64,000 nt of DNA from assembly GCF_022288725.1 (NCBI RefSeq), contig NZ_JAKNTA010000008.1, forward strand, positions 124,001 to 188,000, in the 5' to 3' direction. The position numbers and the translations under genes are program-made. The notes under the pieces are model-generated. The model ran no database searches. It saw only the letters and a list, made by a program, of their open reading frames with translations, and was not told where the DNA came from. The DNA is from Kitasatospora sp. A2-31. GTDB taxonomy: Bacteria; Actinomycetota; Actinomycetes; Streptomycetales; Streptomycetaceae. Numbering within the stretch: position 1 is the stretch's first letter; each line of letters starts with the position of its first letter. Shown here one piece after another: positions 33,054 through 41,585 of this stretch.

Positions 33054-33611
33054 ATGCCGATGGCGGACGAGATCAAGAAGACCCTCAGCGACCCGACCCC
33101 GCTCTACGCCCTCGCCGGCGCGGGCGACCTCGCCTACGAGAAGCTGCGCGAGGTGCCCGGCAAGGTCGAGGCGCTGGCCGCGGACCGCAAGGGCGCGCAG
33201 GAGAAGGCCGCGGCCCGGCTCCAGGAGGCGCAGTCCCGGCTGGTCGAGGCGCAGGCCAAGGTCGCCGGCACCGTGACCACCCTGCCCGGCGACCTCAAGG
33301 AGCTGCAGGACAGGGCGCAGTCCTTCGCCCTCCAGCAGGTCGGCCGTGCGGTCGACCTGGCGGTGAAGGCCAAGGAGGCCTACGACGAGCTCGCCGAGCG
33401 CGGCCGGGGCGTCGTCGACCGGGGTCGTCCCGGCAGCGCGGTGGAGTCCGCCGAGACCGAGCGGGTCGACGTCGAGCTGGTCGAGGACGAGCCCGTCGAG
33501 GCAGAGCTCGTGGAGGACCCGGCCGGGGCCGAGGCGGCCGGCGTCGGCGCGGCGGAGGCCGAGCAGCCGGCCGCGAAGAAGTCCGCCAGGAGCCGGAAGG
33601 CCGCCGAGTAG
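33054..33611 (+). CDS. HbhA-like protein (heparin-binding hemagglutinin family)
   Basis: A 185-residue protein lacking a signal peptide. Residues 1-115 form one long amphipathic helix region typical of HbhA (DPTPLYALAGAGDLAYEKLREVPGK, then coiled coil), followed by an acidic Val/Glu stretch and a Lys/Ala/Arg-rich end (AAKKSARSRKAAE) resembling the lysine repeats by which HbhA binds glycosaminoglycans. In a saprophyte the role may be surface adhesion or lipid-body association, as proposed for mycobacteria. Only 17 bases separate it from the XRE gene; GGGAG precedes the ATG. Confidence 0.8.
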   Translation: MPMADEIKKTLSDPTPLYALAGAGDLAYEKLREVPGKVEALAADRKGAQEKAAARLQEAQSRLVEAQAKVAGTVTTLPGDLKELQDRAQSFALQQVGRAVDLAVKAKEAYDELAERGRGVVDRGRPGSAVESAETERVDVELVEDEPVEAELVEDPAGAEAAGVGAAEAEQPAAKKSARSRKAAE

Positions 33612-33779
33612 CACCCGCCGGACGCGCCGCGGTCCGCCCGCCGTGCCGCGGCCGGGGTTGGACCCCGGCCGACCGGGGCACATCTGGTGACCCCGGAACG
33701 TTGACACCGTGGCGGGCGGATCGCCGTGCCACGATGGGTGGCAGCCGGGGCGCCGAGCCGAGACGCAGAGGAGGCCGCG

Positions 33780-34115
33780 ATGGGCGGAGTGGGCCAGGTC
33801 CTGGTCCTGGACTACTTGAACCCGTTCTGGTGGCTGGCCGTGGCCATGCTGGGGTTCAAGCTGTTCGCGCTGGTCGACGCGGCCACCCGCCGCGAGGACG
33901 CCTACCGCGCGGCGGACAAGAAGACCAAGGGGTTCTGGCTGGCCCTCCTCGGGATCGCGTTCGGCCTGGACCTGCTGTTCGGCTTGGGCTTCCTGACGCT
34001 GGCGGGTCTGGTCGCGGCCATCGTCTACATGGTGGACGTGCGCCCGGCGATCCGGGCGCTGACCAGCCGGGGCGGCCGGAACGACCGGAACATGGGCCCG
34101 TACGGCCCCTGGTAG
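33780..34115 (+). CDS. DUF2516 family membrane protein (Rv0476-like)
   Basis: A 111-residue protein with three hydrophobic segments (about 14-31, 47-65, 68-84) and a DAATRREDAYRAADK loop, matching the DUF2516 family that follows hbhA in mycobacteria. ATG 33780 is preceded by GAGGAGG. A 25-bp hairpin ends the unit. Its function is unknown; conserved linkage suggests it works with the HbhA-like protein. Confidence 0.85.
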   Translation: MGGVGQVLVLDYLNPFWWLAVAMLGFKLFALVDAATRREDAYRAADKKTKGFWLALLGIAFGLDLLFGLGFLTLAGLVAAIVYMVDVRPAIRALTSRGGRNDRNMGPYGPW

Positions 34116-34177
34116 ACCAGCCGGGTCGACCCGCGCCGGACGATCGGTGCGGGGTCGATGCGCACCGGACATGATCG

Positions 34178-34234
34178 AAGGGGTGAGCCCCGGTGCTCGC
34201 GGGACCGATCCGCGAGCACCGGGGCTCACCCCTT
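34178..34234. terminator. Very strong bidirectional terminator
   Basis: A perfect 25-bp stem (34178-34202 with 34210-34234) and 7-nt loop between the convergent DUF2516 and SpoIIE-type genes. Confidence 0.9.
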
Positions 34235-34246
34235 CCGCCGCCCGCG

Positions 34247-35722
34247 TCAGCCCAGGATCAGCTGGACCGGGTTGCGCTCCAGCAGCAGCACGGCGACGTC
34301 GTCCGCCAGCGCGCCGCCGTTCAGCTCCTCGACCTCCGCGATCGCACTGTCCACGAGCCGACCCCTGGTCAGCCCGGCGGCCAGGTGGTCGCCGATGAGG
34401 TCCGCCAGTCCGTCCTGGCCGAGCCTGCGCGATCCGGCGCCGACGCGGCCCTCGATCAGACCGTCGGTGTAGAGCAGCAGCCGCCAGCCGGGGTGCAGTT
34501 CGAGCCGGTGCGCCGGCCAGACGGCGTCGCAGTCGTCGCAGGGGAGCAGCCCGAGCGCCGGGCCGGCCAGGTCGGCCGGCAGCATGACCGGCTTGTGGTC
34601 CGAGCCGAGCAGCAGGGGTGCGGGATGGCCCGCGAGGTAGAGCCGGGCGGTCTCGACGGCGCCCAGCTCGTCCAGCCGACCGGTGGTCTCGCGGGGCTCG
34701 ATGACCAGCATGCAGAGCGTCGCGAAGATCTCGTCGCTGCGCCGCTCGTGCTCCAGGACGTGCTGGAGGGTGGTGAGCAGGGCCTCGCCGGTGAGCCCGG
34801 CGAAGACCAGGGTGCGCCACGCTATCCGGAGCGCCACCCCGAGCGCGGCCTCGTCCGGGCCGTGGCCGCAGACGTCGCCGATCACGACGTGGACGGTGCC
34901 GTCGTCGGTGCGCACGGCGTCGTAGAAGTCGCCGCCGAGCAGGGCGCGCCGCCGGCCGGGGCGGTAGCGCCGGGTGAAGGAGAGTCCGGCGCCGTCCAGC
35001 AGCGGGGTGGGCAGCAGGTGGCGCTGCAGGCGGGCGTTCTCCTGGCCGCGGAGCTCGGCCTCGACCAGCCGGCGCTGGGACTCGTCGGCGCGCTTGCGCT
35101 CGACCGCGTAGCGCAGGGCGCGGGCCAGCAGCGGGCCGTCCGTCTCGTGCTTGATCAGGAAGTCCTGGGCTCCGGCGGCCACCGCGGCGGCGCCCAGCTC
35201 GGCCCCGGCGGCGTCGGTGAGCACCACGACGGCGGTGTGCGGCGCACGGCGGAGCAGTTCGTGCAGGCCCTCGAGACCGTCGGAGGCGTCGGAGGGGTGC
35301 GGCAGGTCGGCCGGGGCCGCGAGGTCGAGCAGGACGCAGCTGAAGTCGGTGCTGCGCGGCCGGCCGCGTCGGGCCGCGGCGGAGGCGGGCGCGAGCAGTT
35401 CGGAGGCCTGCTCCAGGCCGCGGGCCCAGTGGATCTCGATGGGTGCGCCGCTGTCGGCCACCGCCGCCTTGAGGAGTTGGGCGTCGGAGGCGTCGTCCTC
35501 GATCACCAACAGCTTGAGCGGTGCGGTGGTGGGGGTGGTGCGGGAGGCGCCGGCGGTGGCCGAGGCGTCGGTCCGGGGGTGGGGTATCGGGGCGGGCGCC
35601 GTGGCCGGAGCGGCGGACCGGTCGGTGGTGGACCAGGTGCGGGCACGTTCGGTGAGGGCACCGTCGACGGCGCCCGGCAGGTCTGCGGCACCAGGTGCCC
35701 GCCCGTCTCCCGTTGCGGGCAT
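34247..35722 (-). CDS. Response regulator with SpoIIE-type PP2C phosphatase output
   Basis: A 491-residue protein: a disordered start (1-68), a receiver domain (about 69-205) with acidic pair at 75-77, phosphoacceptor D133, T169 and K191, a short coiled linker, and a PP2C/SpoIIE phosphatase (about 240-491) with LGGDFYDAV, GDVCGHGPDEAA and DDVAVLLLE metal-binding motifs. RsbU/RsbP-type phosphatases dephosphorylate anti-anti-sigma factors to free sigma factors. No kinase or anti-sigma gene is next to it, so its partner is elsewhere. ATG 35722 has GGAGG 9 bases upstream. Confidence 0.9.
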   Translation of the reverse strand: MPATGDGRAPGAADLPGAVDGALTERARTWSTTDRSAAPATAPAPIPHPRTDASATAGASRTTPTTAPLKLLVIEDDASDAQLLKAAVADSGAPIEIHWARGLEQASELLAPASAAARRGRPRSTDFSCVLLDLAAPADLPHPSDASDGLEGLHELLRRAPHTAVVVLTDAAGAELGAAAVAAGAQDFLIKHETDGPLLARALRYAVERKRADESQRRLVEAELRGQENARLQRHLLPTPLLDGAGLSFTRRYRPGRRRALLGGDFYDAVRTDDGTVHVVIGDVCGHGPDEAALGVALRIAWRTLVFAGLTGEALLTTLQHVLEHERRSDEIFATLCMLVIEPRETTGRLDELGAVETARLYLAGHPAPLLLGSDHKPVMLPADLAGPALGLLPCDDCDAVWPAHRLELHPGWRLLLYTDGLIEGRVGAGSRRLGQDGLADLIGDHLAAGLTRGRLVDSAIAEVEELNGGALADDVAVLLLERNPVQLILG

Positions 35723-35957
35723 CGGCTGATCCTCCCTTTCCCCGCATGCGTAACGGTCGGCGATCGTCCGCAGTGCCCGCCTGGCACCCTGCGTCGGGGA
35801 ACTTCTCGCGACCATAACGTGATCTCCGGGGATTTCTCTGGCCGACCGGCGGCGTTGTGGCTATTGCCACGCCGGCGGGTGGTGTGGCGGACGGGACGGG
35901 AACGGCGGTCGGAGCCCGGCACGGGCGGGGTCCGGACCGGAGGGAAGGGCGGACGCG

Positions 35958-36527
35958 GTGGTGACTCGGATCACCCTGGTCGAGGGTGACATCACGGAAC
36001 AGCAGGTGGACGTGGTGGTGAACGCCGCCAACTCCTCCCTTCTGGGCGGCGGTGGTGTGGACGGTGCGATCCACCGCAAGGGCGGCCCGCAGATCCTGGA
36101 GGAGTGCCGCAGGCTCCGGGCCTCGCACTGGGGGAGTGGTCTGCCCACCGGACAGGCGGTGTCGACCACGGCCGGGCGGCTTCCGGCCCGCTGGGTGGTG
36201 CACACCGTGGGGCCGGTCTACTGGGAGGACGAGTACGAGGACAGGGCGGGGCAGTTGGCCTCGTGCTACCGCGAGTCGCTCCGGGTGGCGGCGGAGCTGG
36301 GCGCGCGCACGGTGGCCTTCCCGGCCGTGTCGGCCGGGGTGTACGGGTGGCCGCTCGAGGACGCGGCCCGGATCGCGCTCGGCACCGTCGCGGCGACGGT
36401 CGCCGGGCCGGCCCGAGACCTGACGGAGGTGCGGTTCGTGCTGTTCGGTACGGCGGCGTACGGGACGTTCGAGCAGGTGTGGCGGGAGATGGGGGTCGAA
36501 GGGGAGGAGCGGCAGGGGCAGGAGTGA
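35958..36527 (+). CDS. Macro-domain O-acetyl-ADP-ribose deacetylase (MacroD/YmdB-like)
   Basis: A 189-residue macro domain with the MacroD signatures: VVNAANSSLLGGGGVDGAIH (NAAN at 22-25, glycine loop 30-33) and PAVSAGVYGWP with the second ADP-ribose loop. Known members hydrolyse O-acetyl-ADP-ribose from sirtuins and mono-ADP-ribosyl-glutamate/aspartate. GTG 35958 or the adjacent GTG at 35961 is the start. It stands alone, divergent from the SpoIIE-type gene. It differs from the Poa1-like macro protein at 26957, so the strain has two branches of ADP-ribose hydrolase here. Confidence 0.9.
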   Translation: MVTRITLVEGDITEQQVDVVVNAANSSLLGGGGVDGAIHRKGGPQILEECRRLRASHWGSGLPTGQAVSTTAGRLPARWVVHTVGPVYWEDEYEDRAGQLASCYRESLRVAAELGARTVAFPAVSAGVYGWPLEDAARIALGTVAATVAGPARDLTEVRFVLFGTAAYGTFEQVWREMGVEGEERQGQE

Positions 36528-36670
36528 GGGCGCGGATCGGGACGCCCCCATGGTGGCGTGACGAGGCGTCAACACGCCAGAGATATTCGATAACTCGTTC
36601 GAGTGAATCCCTGGGATCGCTCACCTGGCCTGCGAAGGCGGGGGCGTGCGCGAGGGCCGCTCGGCTTGCC

Positions 36671-36716
36671 GGGCCGGGACGGCCGGGACGGCCGCGAGGG
36701 CCGGACGTCCCGGCCC
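36671..36716. terminator. Hairpin after the methyltransferase gene
   Basis: An 11-bp stem (36671-36681 with 36706-36716) with a GC-rich inner loop that can also fold; it lies 30 bases past the methyltransferase stop. Confidence 0.45.
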
Positions 36717-36745
36717 GACGGAGCGGCGCGCCCGTTCGCGCGGTC

Positions 36746-37576
36746 CTACGGGGCGAGCGCCGTCCAGGGAACGGTGACCTCGCCCTGCCGCCACCGGCCG
36801 CGCGCGTCCACCAGCGGCCAGGAGCCCGCCAGCGCGGTGCAGGCCGCGACCCAGCGCTGCCGGGCGCCGAACGCCCCGTAGGGGGCGGCCGCGGCCCAGG
36901 CCCGGTCGAAGTCGGCGAGGAACGCGTGCACCGGCCGGCCCGGCACGTTGTGGTGGATCAGCGCCTTGGGCAGCCGTTCGGCCAGGTCGGAGGGTTGCCC
37001 GAGACCGCCGAGGCGGGCCGCGAAGGTGACCGTCCGCGGGCCCTCGGGGCCGAGCGCGACCCAGACGTGCCGGCGCCCGATCTCGTCGCAGGTCCCCTCG
37101 ACCAGCAGGCCGTCCGGCGCGAGCCGGTCGCAGAGCCGCTCCCAGACCCCCGCCACCGCGCTCTCCTCGTACTGCCGCAGCACATTGGCGGCCCGGATCA
37201 ACTGGGCCGGCGCGCCGCCGTCCAGCGGTACCTCGAAGCCGCCGCGCCGGAACGAGAGCAGCGGCGGATCGGCGTACGGCACGGCGGCGGCGACCCGCTC
37301 GGGCTCGATCTCGATCCCCACCACCCGGACGTCCGGTCGCACCGACCGCAGCCGCCCGGCCAGCTCGACCGCCGTCCAGGGTGCGGCGCCGTAGCCGAGG
37401 TCGACGGCCACCGGCGGCCGGTCGGCCGAGCGCAGCACCGGGCCGAGCGTGTGGGCGATCCAGCGGTCCATCCGGCGCAGCCGGTTGGTGTTGGTGGTGC
37501 CGCGGGTCACGGTGCCCACCGGTCGGCCCGCCCGCCCGCGGGCAGGCGCGGTCGAGGAGTCGAAGGTGGCGGCCAT
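36746..37576 (-). CDS. Class I SAM-dependent methyltransferase upstream of mshA
   Basis: A 276-residue protein with a Rossmann-type SAM site: motif I AVDLGYGAAPW (about 63-73), motif II acidic residue in VVGIEIEPERV, and a later LAPDGLLVEGTCDEIGRR strand-turn. The C-terminal 70 residues (FDRAWAAAAPYGAFGARQRW) are helical. ATG 37576 is the first with a full domain behind it. It is divergent from mshA with 383 bases between. The order methyltransferase/mshA is common in streptomycetes, but the substrate is unknown. Confidence 0.75.
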   Translation of the reverse strand: MAATFDSSTAPARGRAGRPVGTVTRGTTNTNRLRRMDRWIAHTLGPVLRSADRPPVAVDLGYGAAPWTAVELAGRLRSVRPDVRVVGIEIEPERVAAAVPYADPPLLSFRRGGFEVPLDGGAPAQLIRAANVLRQYEESAVAGVWERLCDRLAPDGLLVEGTCDEIGRRHVWVALGPEGPRTVTFAARLGGLGQPSDLAERLPKALIHHNVPGRPVHAFLADFDRAWAAAAPYGAFGARQRWVAACTALAGSWPLVDARGRWRQGEVTVPWTALAP

Positions 37577-37959
37577 GCCCAGAAGCGTACGCGGCCGCGC
37601 GGCCCCACCCGGTGGCCGTTCCCGCTCGGCCGCCCCGACCCTGTGCCGCCCGGCCTCGCGCGGTCGGGCCGCCCGGCCCTGCGCCGCCCGGCCGGCCCCG
37701 GGGTGCGCCGCCCGACCGACGCCGGGGCGCGGCCGGCCACCGCCGTGGGCCATCTCATGTCCCGGGACGGGAATGCCGGTCGACGACCGCGTGGTTGGCA
37801 CACTGGTGGTGATGTGCGCCCGGACGGGGCGTGCGGACACCGCGGTGCGGCGTGGGCGGGCAGCGACACACCGGACAGCAGGCAGCGCAGCAGGACAGCA
37901 GGCAGCAGGGCAGCAGGCAGCGCTGCAGAGACGGGCAGCACAGAGGAGGCTTCAGCCAG
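37577..37959. other. Intergenic region upstream of mshA with CAG repeats
   Basis: 383 bases. GC-rich CCGCCCGGCC-type repeats occupy about 37620-37740. A CAG-rich run (37873-37926) includes GGACAGCAGGCAGC twice with period 20 (37873-37886 and 37893-37906). AGGAGG at 37943-37948 is the mshA ribosome site. No convincing gene is seen. Confidence 0.55.
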
Positions 37960-39336
37960 GTGATCCAGCACCCCGTCCGTTCGGTACGCCGTGCCCAGCC
38001 GGCCGCGCCCGTGCGCGGTCGGCTCCAGTCGCTGGTGGCGGGCCGCCAGCGCAGGCCGCGCCGGATAGCCATGCTCAGCGTCCACACATCCCCCCTGCAC
38101 CAGCCCGGCACCGGTGACGCGGGCGGCATGAACGTCTACATCGTCGAGCTGGCCAAGCGCCTGGCCGCGCTCGACATCGAGGTCGAGATCTTCACCCGCG
38201 CGATCTGCTCGGACGACGCGCCCGCCGTCGAGCTGGCCCCCGGCGTCCTGGTCCGCCACGTGACGGCCGGCCCCTACGAGGGGCTGGTCAAGGAGGACCT
38301 CCCGGCCCAGCTGTGCGCCTTCACCCACGGCGTGCTGCGCACCGAGGCCGGCCACCGGCCCGGCCACTACGACCTGGTGCACTCGCACTACTGGCTGTCC
38401 GGCCAGGTCGGCTGGCTGGCCGCCCAGCGCTGGGGCGTGCCGCTGGTGCACACCATGCACACCATGGCGAAGGTCAAGAACGCCGCGCTGGCCGAGGGCG
38501 ACACCCCCGAGCCGGCCGCCCGGGTGATCGGCGAGACGCAGGTGGTCGAGGCCGCCGACCGGTTGATCGCCAACACCACCGAGGAGGCCGCCGAGCTGGC
38601 CCGCCACTACGCGGCCCGGCCGGACCAGCTGGCCGTCGTCCACCCCGGCGTCAACCTGGACGTCTTCCGCCCGGCCGCCCCCGCCGCACGCGCCGCGGCC
38701 CGGGCGGCGCTCGACCTGCCGGCGGACGCCGCGGTGCTGCTGTTCGCCGGCCGGATCCAGCCGCTGAAGGCGCCGGACGTGCTGCTGCGCGCCGTCGCGG
38801 TGCTGCTCGAACGCCGGCCCGAGCTGCGCGAACGGCTGGTGGTGCCGGTGGTCGGCGGCCCGTCCGGCACCGGCCTGGCGAAGCCGGAGAGCCTGCACAA
38901 GCTCGCCGCCCAGCTGGGCATCTGCGACGTGGTCCGGTTCCACCCGCCGGTGGGCCAGGCCCGGCTGGCCGACTGGTACCGCGCGGCGACGGCGCTGGTG
39001 ATGCCCTCGTACAGCGAGTCCTTCGGACTGGTCGCGCTGGAGGCGCAGGCCTGCGGCACCCCGGTGGTGGCGGCCGCGGTCGGCGGGCTGCCGGTCGCGG
39101 TCCGGGACGGCGTGACCGGCACGCTGGTGCACGGCCACGACCCGGTGGCCTGGTCCCTCGCGCTGGAGCCCTACGTCACGGATCCGGGTCTGGTCGCCGA
39201 GCGGGGTGCGGCGGCGGCCCGGCACGCGGCGGCCTTCGGCTGGGACACCGCCGCGGCGACCACCGCCGAAGTGTACGCGGGCAGCCTCGCCCGCCCAGCC
39301 GGACTGCGCACCGGTTCGCTCCGCCGCCTGGTCTGA
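37960..39336 (+). CDS. mshA: MshA, D-inositol-3-phosphate glycosyltransferase (mycothiol synthesis)
   Basis: A 458-residue GT-B family 4 glycosyltransferase. It joins GlcNAc from UDP-GlcNAc to 1L-myo-inositol 1-phosphate, the first step of mycothiol, the main thiol of actinobacteria. Motifs: SVHTSPLHQPGTGDAGGMNVY near 45-65, HSHYWLSG, HTMHTMAKVKN, the FAGRIQPLKAP phosphate-binding segment, and PSYSESFGLVALEAQACGTPVV with the E-x7-E motif. GTG 37960 is 11 bases after AGGAGG and gives a normal length with a basic N-terminal extension. The later mycothiol genes (mshB, C, D) are not in the window. Confidence 0.95.
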   Translation: MIQHPVRSVRRAQPAAPVRGRLQSLVAGRQRRPRRIAMLSVHTSPLHQPGTGDAGGMNVYIVELAKRLAALDIEVEIFTRAICSDDAPAVELAPGVLVRHVTAGPYEGLVKEDLPAQLCAFTHGVLRTEAGHRPGHYDLVHSHYWLSGQVGWLAAQRWGVPLVHTMHTMAKVKNAALAEGDTPEPAARVIGETQVVEAADRLIANTTEEAAELARHYAARPDQLAVVHPGVNLDVFRPAAPAARAAARAALDLPADAAVLLFAGRIQPLKAPDVLLRAVAVLLERRPELRERLVVPVVGGPSGTGLAKPESLHKLAAQLGICDVVRFHPPVGQARLADWYRAATALVMPSYSESFGLVALEAQACGTPVVAAAVGGLPVAVRDGVTGTLVHGHDPVAWSLALEPYVTDPGLVAERGAAAARHAAAFGWDTAAATTAEVYAGSLARPAGLRTGSLRRLV

Positions 39337-39383
39337 CCGGCACCGGGGCCCGGCCGGTCGCGGGACCGCGCCGGGTCCGGCGT

Positions 39384-39459
39384 CCGGTGCCTCCTGCTTC
39401 CGGTGCCGCTGCTTCCGGTGCCGCTGCGTCCGGTGCCCCTGCGTCCGGTGCCCGGCGGA
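39384..39459. repeat. 15-bp tandem repeat, about five units
   Basis: Units beginning CCGGTGC at 39384, 39400, 39415, 39430 and 39445, consensus CCGGTGCCGCTGCKT, in the gap between mshA and the YbjN gene. Confidence 0.85.
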
Positions 39460-39524
39460 CGCGCCCGCGCCCGGTCCGGGTCCGCTGCTGCGCGCCGCCG
39501 GTACCGCCGAGTAACGTCACCCCC

Positions 39525-40079
39525 ATGGCAATCCGCACCAAGGACGAGGGCCTGGCCCTCCTGCGCACCGCCCTGGACGACGCCGGGGTGGCCTGGGAGC
39601 CGGCCACCGCCGACCCGCACACGCTGGTGGCGACCCTTCCGGGCACCCGCAAGCTGAGCACCACCTGCGCCCTGCGGGTCGGCGACCACACGCTGTCGGT
39701 GAACGCTTTCGTGATCCGCCGCCCCGACGAGAACCACGAGGCGGTCTACCGCTGGCTGCTGGAGCGCAACACCCGGCTGTACGGCGTCGCCTACGCCGTC
39801 GACAAGCTCGGTGACGTCTACCTGGCCGGCCGGCTGCCGCTGGAGGCGCTCACCCCGGACGCCGTCGACCGGCTGCTCGGGACGGTGCTGGACAACGCCG
39901 ACGAGCCGTTCAACACCCTACTGGAGCTGGGCTTCGCGTCCGCCATCCGCCGTGAGTGGGAGTGGCGGACCAAGCGCGGCGAGTCCACCCGCAACCTGTC
40001 CGTCTTCTCCCACCTGGCCGCTCCGGGCGACGCGGCCGGGGCTCCGGCCGCCGACTCCGGGGCTCCGGCCGCCGAGTAA
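39525..40079 (+). CDS. YbjN domain-containing protein
   Basis: A 184-residue protein of the YbjN family (type III secretion chaperone-like fold): RKLSTTCALRVGDHTLSVNAFVIRRPDENHEAVYRWLLERN in the middle and a helical DNADEPFNTLLELGFASAIRREWEWR C-terminal part. It lies directly downstream of mshA, as in other streptomycetes. It is probably cytoplasmic; a role in stress or mycothiol-linked physiology is only inferred from linkage. ATG 39525 follows a 15-bp repeat region without a strong ribosome site. Confidence 0.8.
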   Translation: MAIRTKDEGLALLRTALDDAGVAWEPATADPHTLVATLPGTRKLSTTCALRVGDHTLSVNAFVIRRPDENHEAVYRWLLERNTRLYGVAYAVDKLGDVYLAGRLPLEALTPDAVDRLLGTVLDNADEPFNTLLELGFASAIRREWEWRTKRGESTRNLSVFSHLAAPGDAAGAPAADSGAPAAE

Positions 40080-40113
40080 CGGCGCGCCGCCGCGGGGCCG
40101 GGGCAGTGCCCGG

Positions 40114-41439
40114 TCAGGACCGGGCCGGGGCCCGCTCCGGCCCGGCGTCCGCCGGCTCCGCGCCGACGACCGCCTCCGGCACCGCCTCCGCCACCGCCAC
40201 CGGCACCGCCCCCGCGGCCTCCGTCGCCGAGCCGGCCCGCCGGCCGAGCAGCGCGTACCCGGCCGCCGCCACGCTGCCGCAGACCGCGCACGCGCCCCAC
40301 GTCACCGCCCCGCCGGCCCGCTCCAGCAGGACCCCGCCGACGGCCGGGCCGACGAACGAGGCGAGCGACCACGAGAGTGAGTAGACGCCCTGGTAGCGGC
40401 CGCGGGCGTGGGTCGGCGACAGCTCGGCGACCAGGCCCATCATGGTCGGCGCGTTCAGGATCTCGCCGATCGTCCAGACCACGACGGTGAAGGCGAAGAA
40501 CCACGCCGAGGAACCGGCCAGCGCGGTCAGCCCGAATCCCCAGCCGATGAACAGCGCGCTGGCGATCAACAGCGCCGTCCGGCTGCGGCCCTCCATCCAC
40601 CGGGTGAGCGGGATCTGCAGCACCACGATCAGCAGGCCGTTGAGGCCGATCACCAGGCCGTACTCGGTGGAGCCGATCCCCGCCCGGCCCATGTCCACGG
40701 CGAGCGTCGTGCTGCCCTGCTGGGCGACCAGGGCGAGCAGCAGGTTGAGCCCCACCACCGCCATGAAGCGGGCGTCGGCGAACACCGTGCCGAGGCCGGT
40801 CGACGGCTCCCCGGCCCGGGCGGCCGGGGCGTCGGGCTTGGTCTCGGGGATCCGGACGAAGATCACCACCGCGCAGACGAGCGTGGAGAGCGCGTCCAGC
40901 AGGAAGAGCGTGAGGTAGCCCCGGGTGGCGATCAGTCCGGCGACGGCCGCCGAGAGCCCGAACCCGATGTTGATCGCCCAGTAGTTCAGCGAGTAGGCGC
41001 GGACCCGGTCCGCCGCCGGCACGATGTCCGCGATGATCGCCGAGGTGGCCGGCCGGGTCGCGTTGTTGCAGAGGCCGACCAGGAAGGCCACCACGGCGAT
41101 CGCCACCGGGCCGTCGGCGAAGCCGAGCACCGCGGTGAAGAGCGCCGTGCCCAGCTGGGCCGTGACCAGGGTCGGCCGCCGCCCGATCCGGTCGGTCAGC
41201 ACCCCGGCGCCGACCGCCGCGATCGCCGAGCCGAGGCCGAACAGCGAGGCGACCAGGCCCGCGTACGAGGCCGAGTACCCGCGGTCGGCGGTCAGGTAGA
41301 GCGCGAGGAAGGTGACGACGAACCCGCCCAGGCGGTTGATGAGCGTCGACGTCCAGAGCCACCAGAACTGGCGCGGCAGCCCGCTCACGGCCTCGACCAC
41401 TGCTCTCCGGGCACCGGCGGGGACGGGCAGCACGGGCAT
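40114..41439 (-). CDS. MFS transporter, DHA1-like (12 TM)
   Basis: A 441-residue permease with 12 predicted helices. Motif A GVLTDRIGRRPT follows helix 2, with an NRLGGFVVTF first helix and a TRPATSAIIADIVP segment as in MdtH/YajR-type drug exporters. The last 45 residues are a Val/Ala/Glu tail. Convergent with the YbjN gene (34 bases apart) and divergent from gpmA. Substrate is unknown. Confidence 0.85.
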   Translation of the reverse strand: MPVLPVPAGARRAVVEAVSGLPRQFWWLWTSTLINRLGGFVVTFLALYLTADRGYSASYAGLVASLFGLGSAIAAVGAGVLTDRIGRRPTLVTAQLGTALFTAVLGFADGPVAIAVVAFLVGLCNNATRPATSAIIADIVPAADRVRAYSLNYWAINIGFGLSAAVAGLIATRGYLTLFLLDALSTLVCAVVIFVRIPETKPDAPAARAGEPSTGLGTVFADARFMAVVGLNLLLALVAQQGSTTLAVDMGRAGIGSTEYGLVIGLNGLLIVVLQIPLTRWMEGRSRTALLIASALFIGWGFGLTALAGSSAWFFAFTVVVWTIGEILNAPTMMGLVAELSPTHARGRYQGVYSLSWSLASFVGPAVGGVLLERAGGAVTWGACAVCGSVAAAGYALLGRRAGSATEAAGAVPVAVAEAVPEAVVGAEPADAGPERAPARS

Positions 41440-41585
41440 GTGGGGCTCCCAGGGCAGCAGGTGTCCGCTGGACGGCGGGCCGCGTCCGGCCAGCGGTGGG
41501 GTAAGTGGTGAAGCGGCGATGCGTACATTACACAGCCAGGTGGGGGCCCACCAGCCGTTTTCGGGGCTCCATTAAGCTGGGGGCC

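Noticed and set aside
33033..36575. A 1180-residue minus-strand open frame
   Set aside because: It runs antisense to the HbhA-like and macro-domain genes and shifts frame against the SpoIIE-type gene; its composition is noise.
37449..38117. Plus-strand frame upstream of mshA
   Set aside because: It overlaps the methyltransferase gene and mshA in other frames and lacks coding character in the CAG-repeat stretch.
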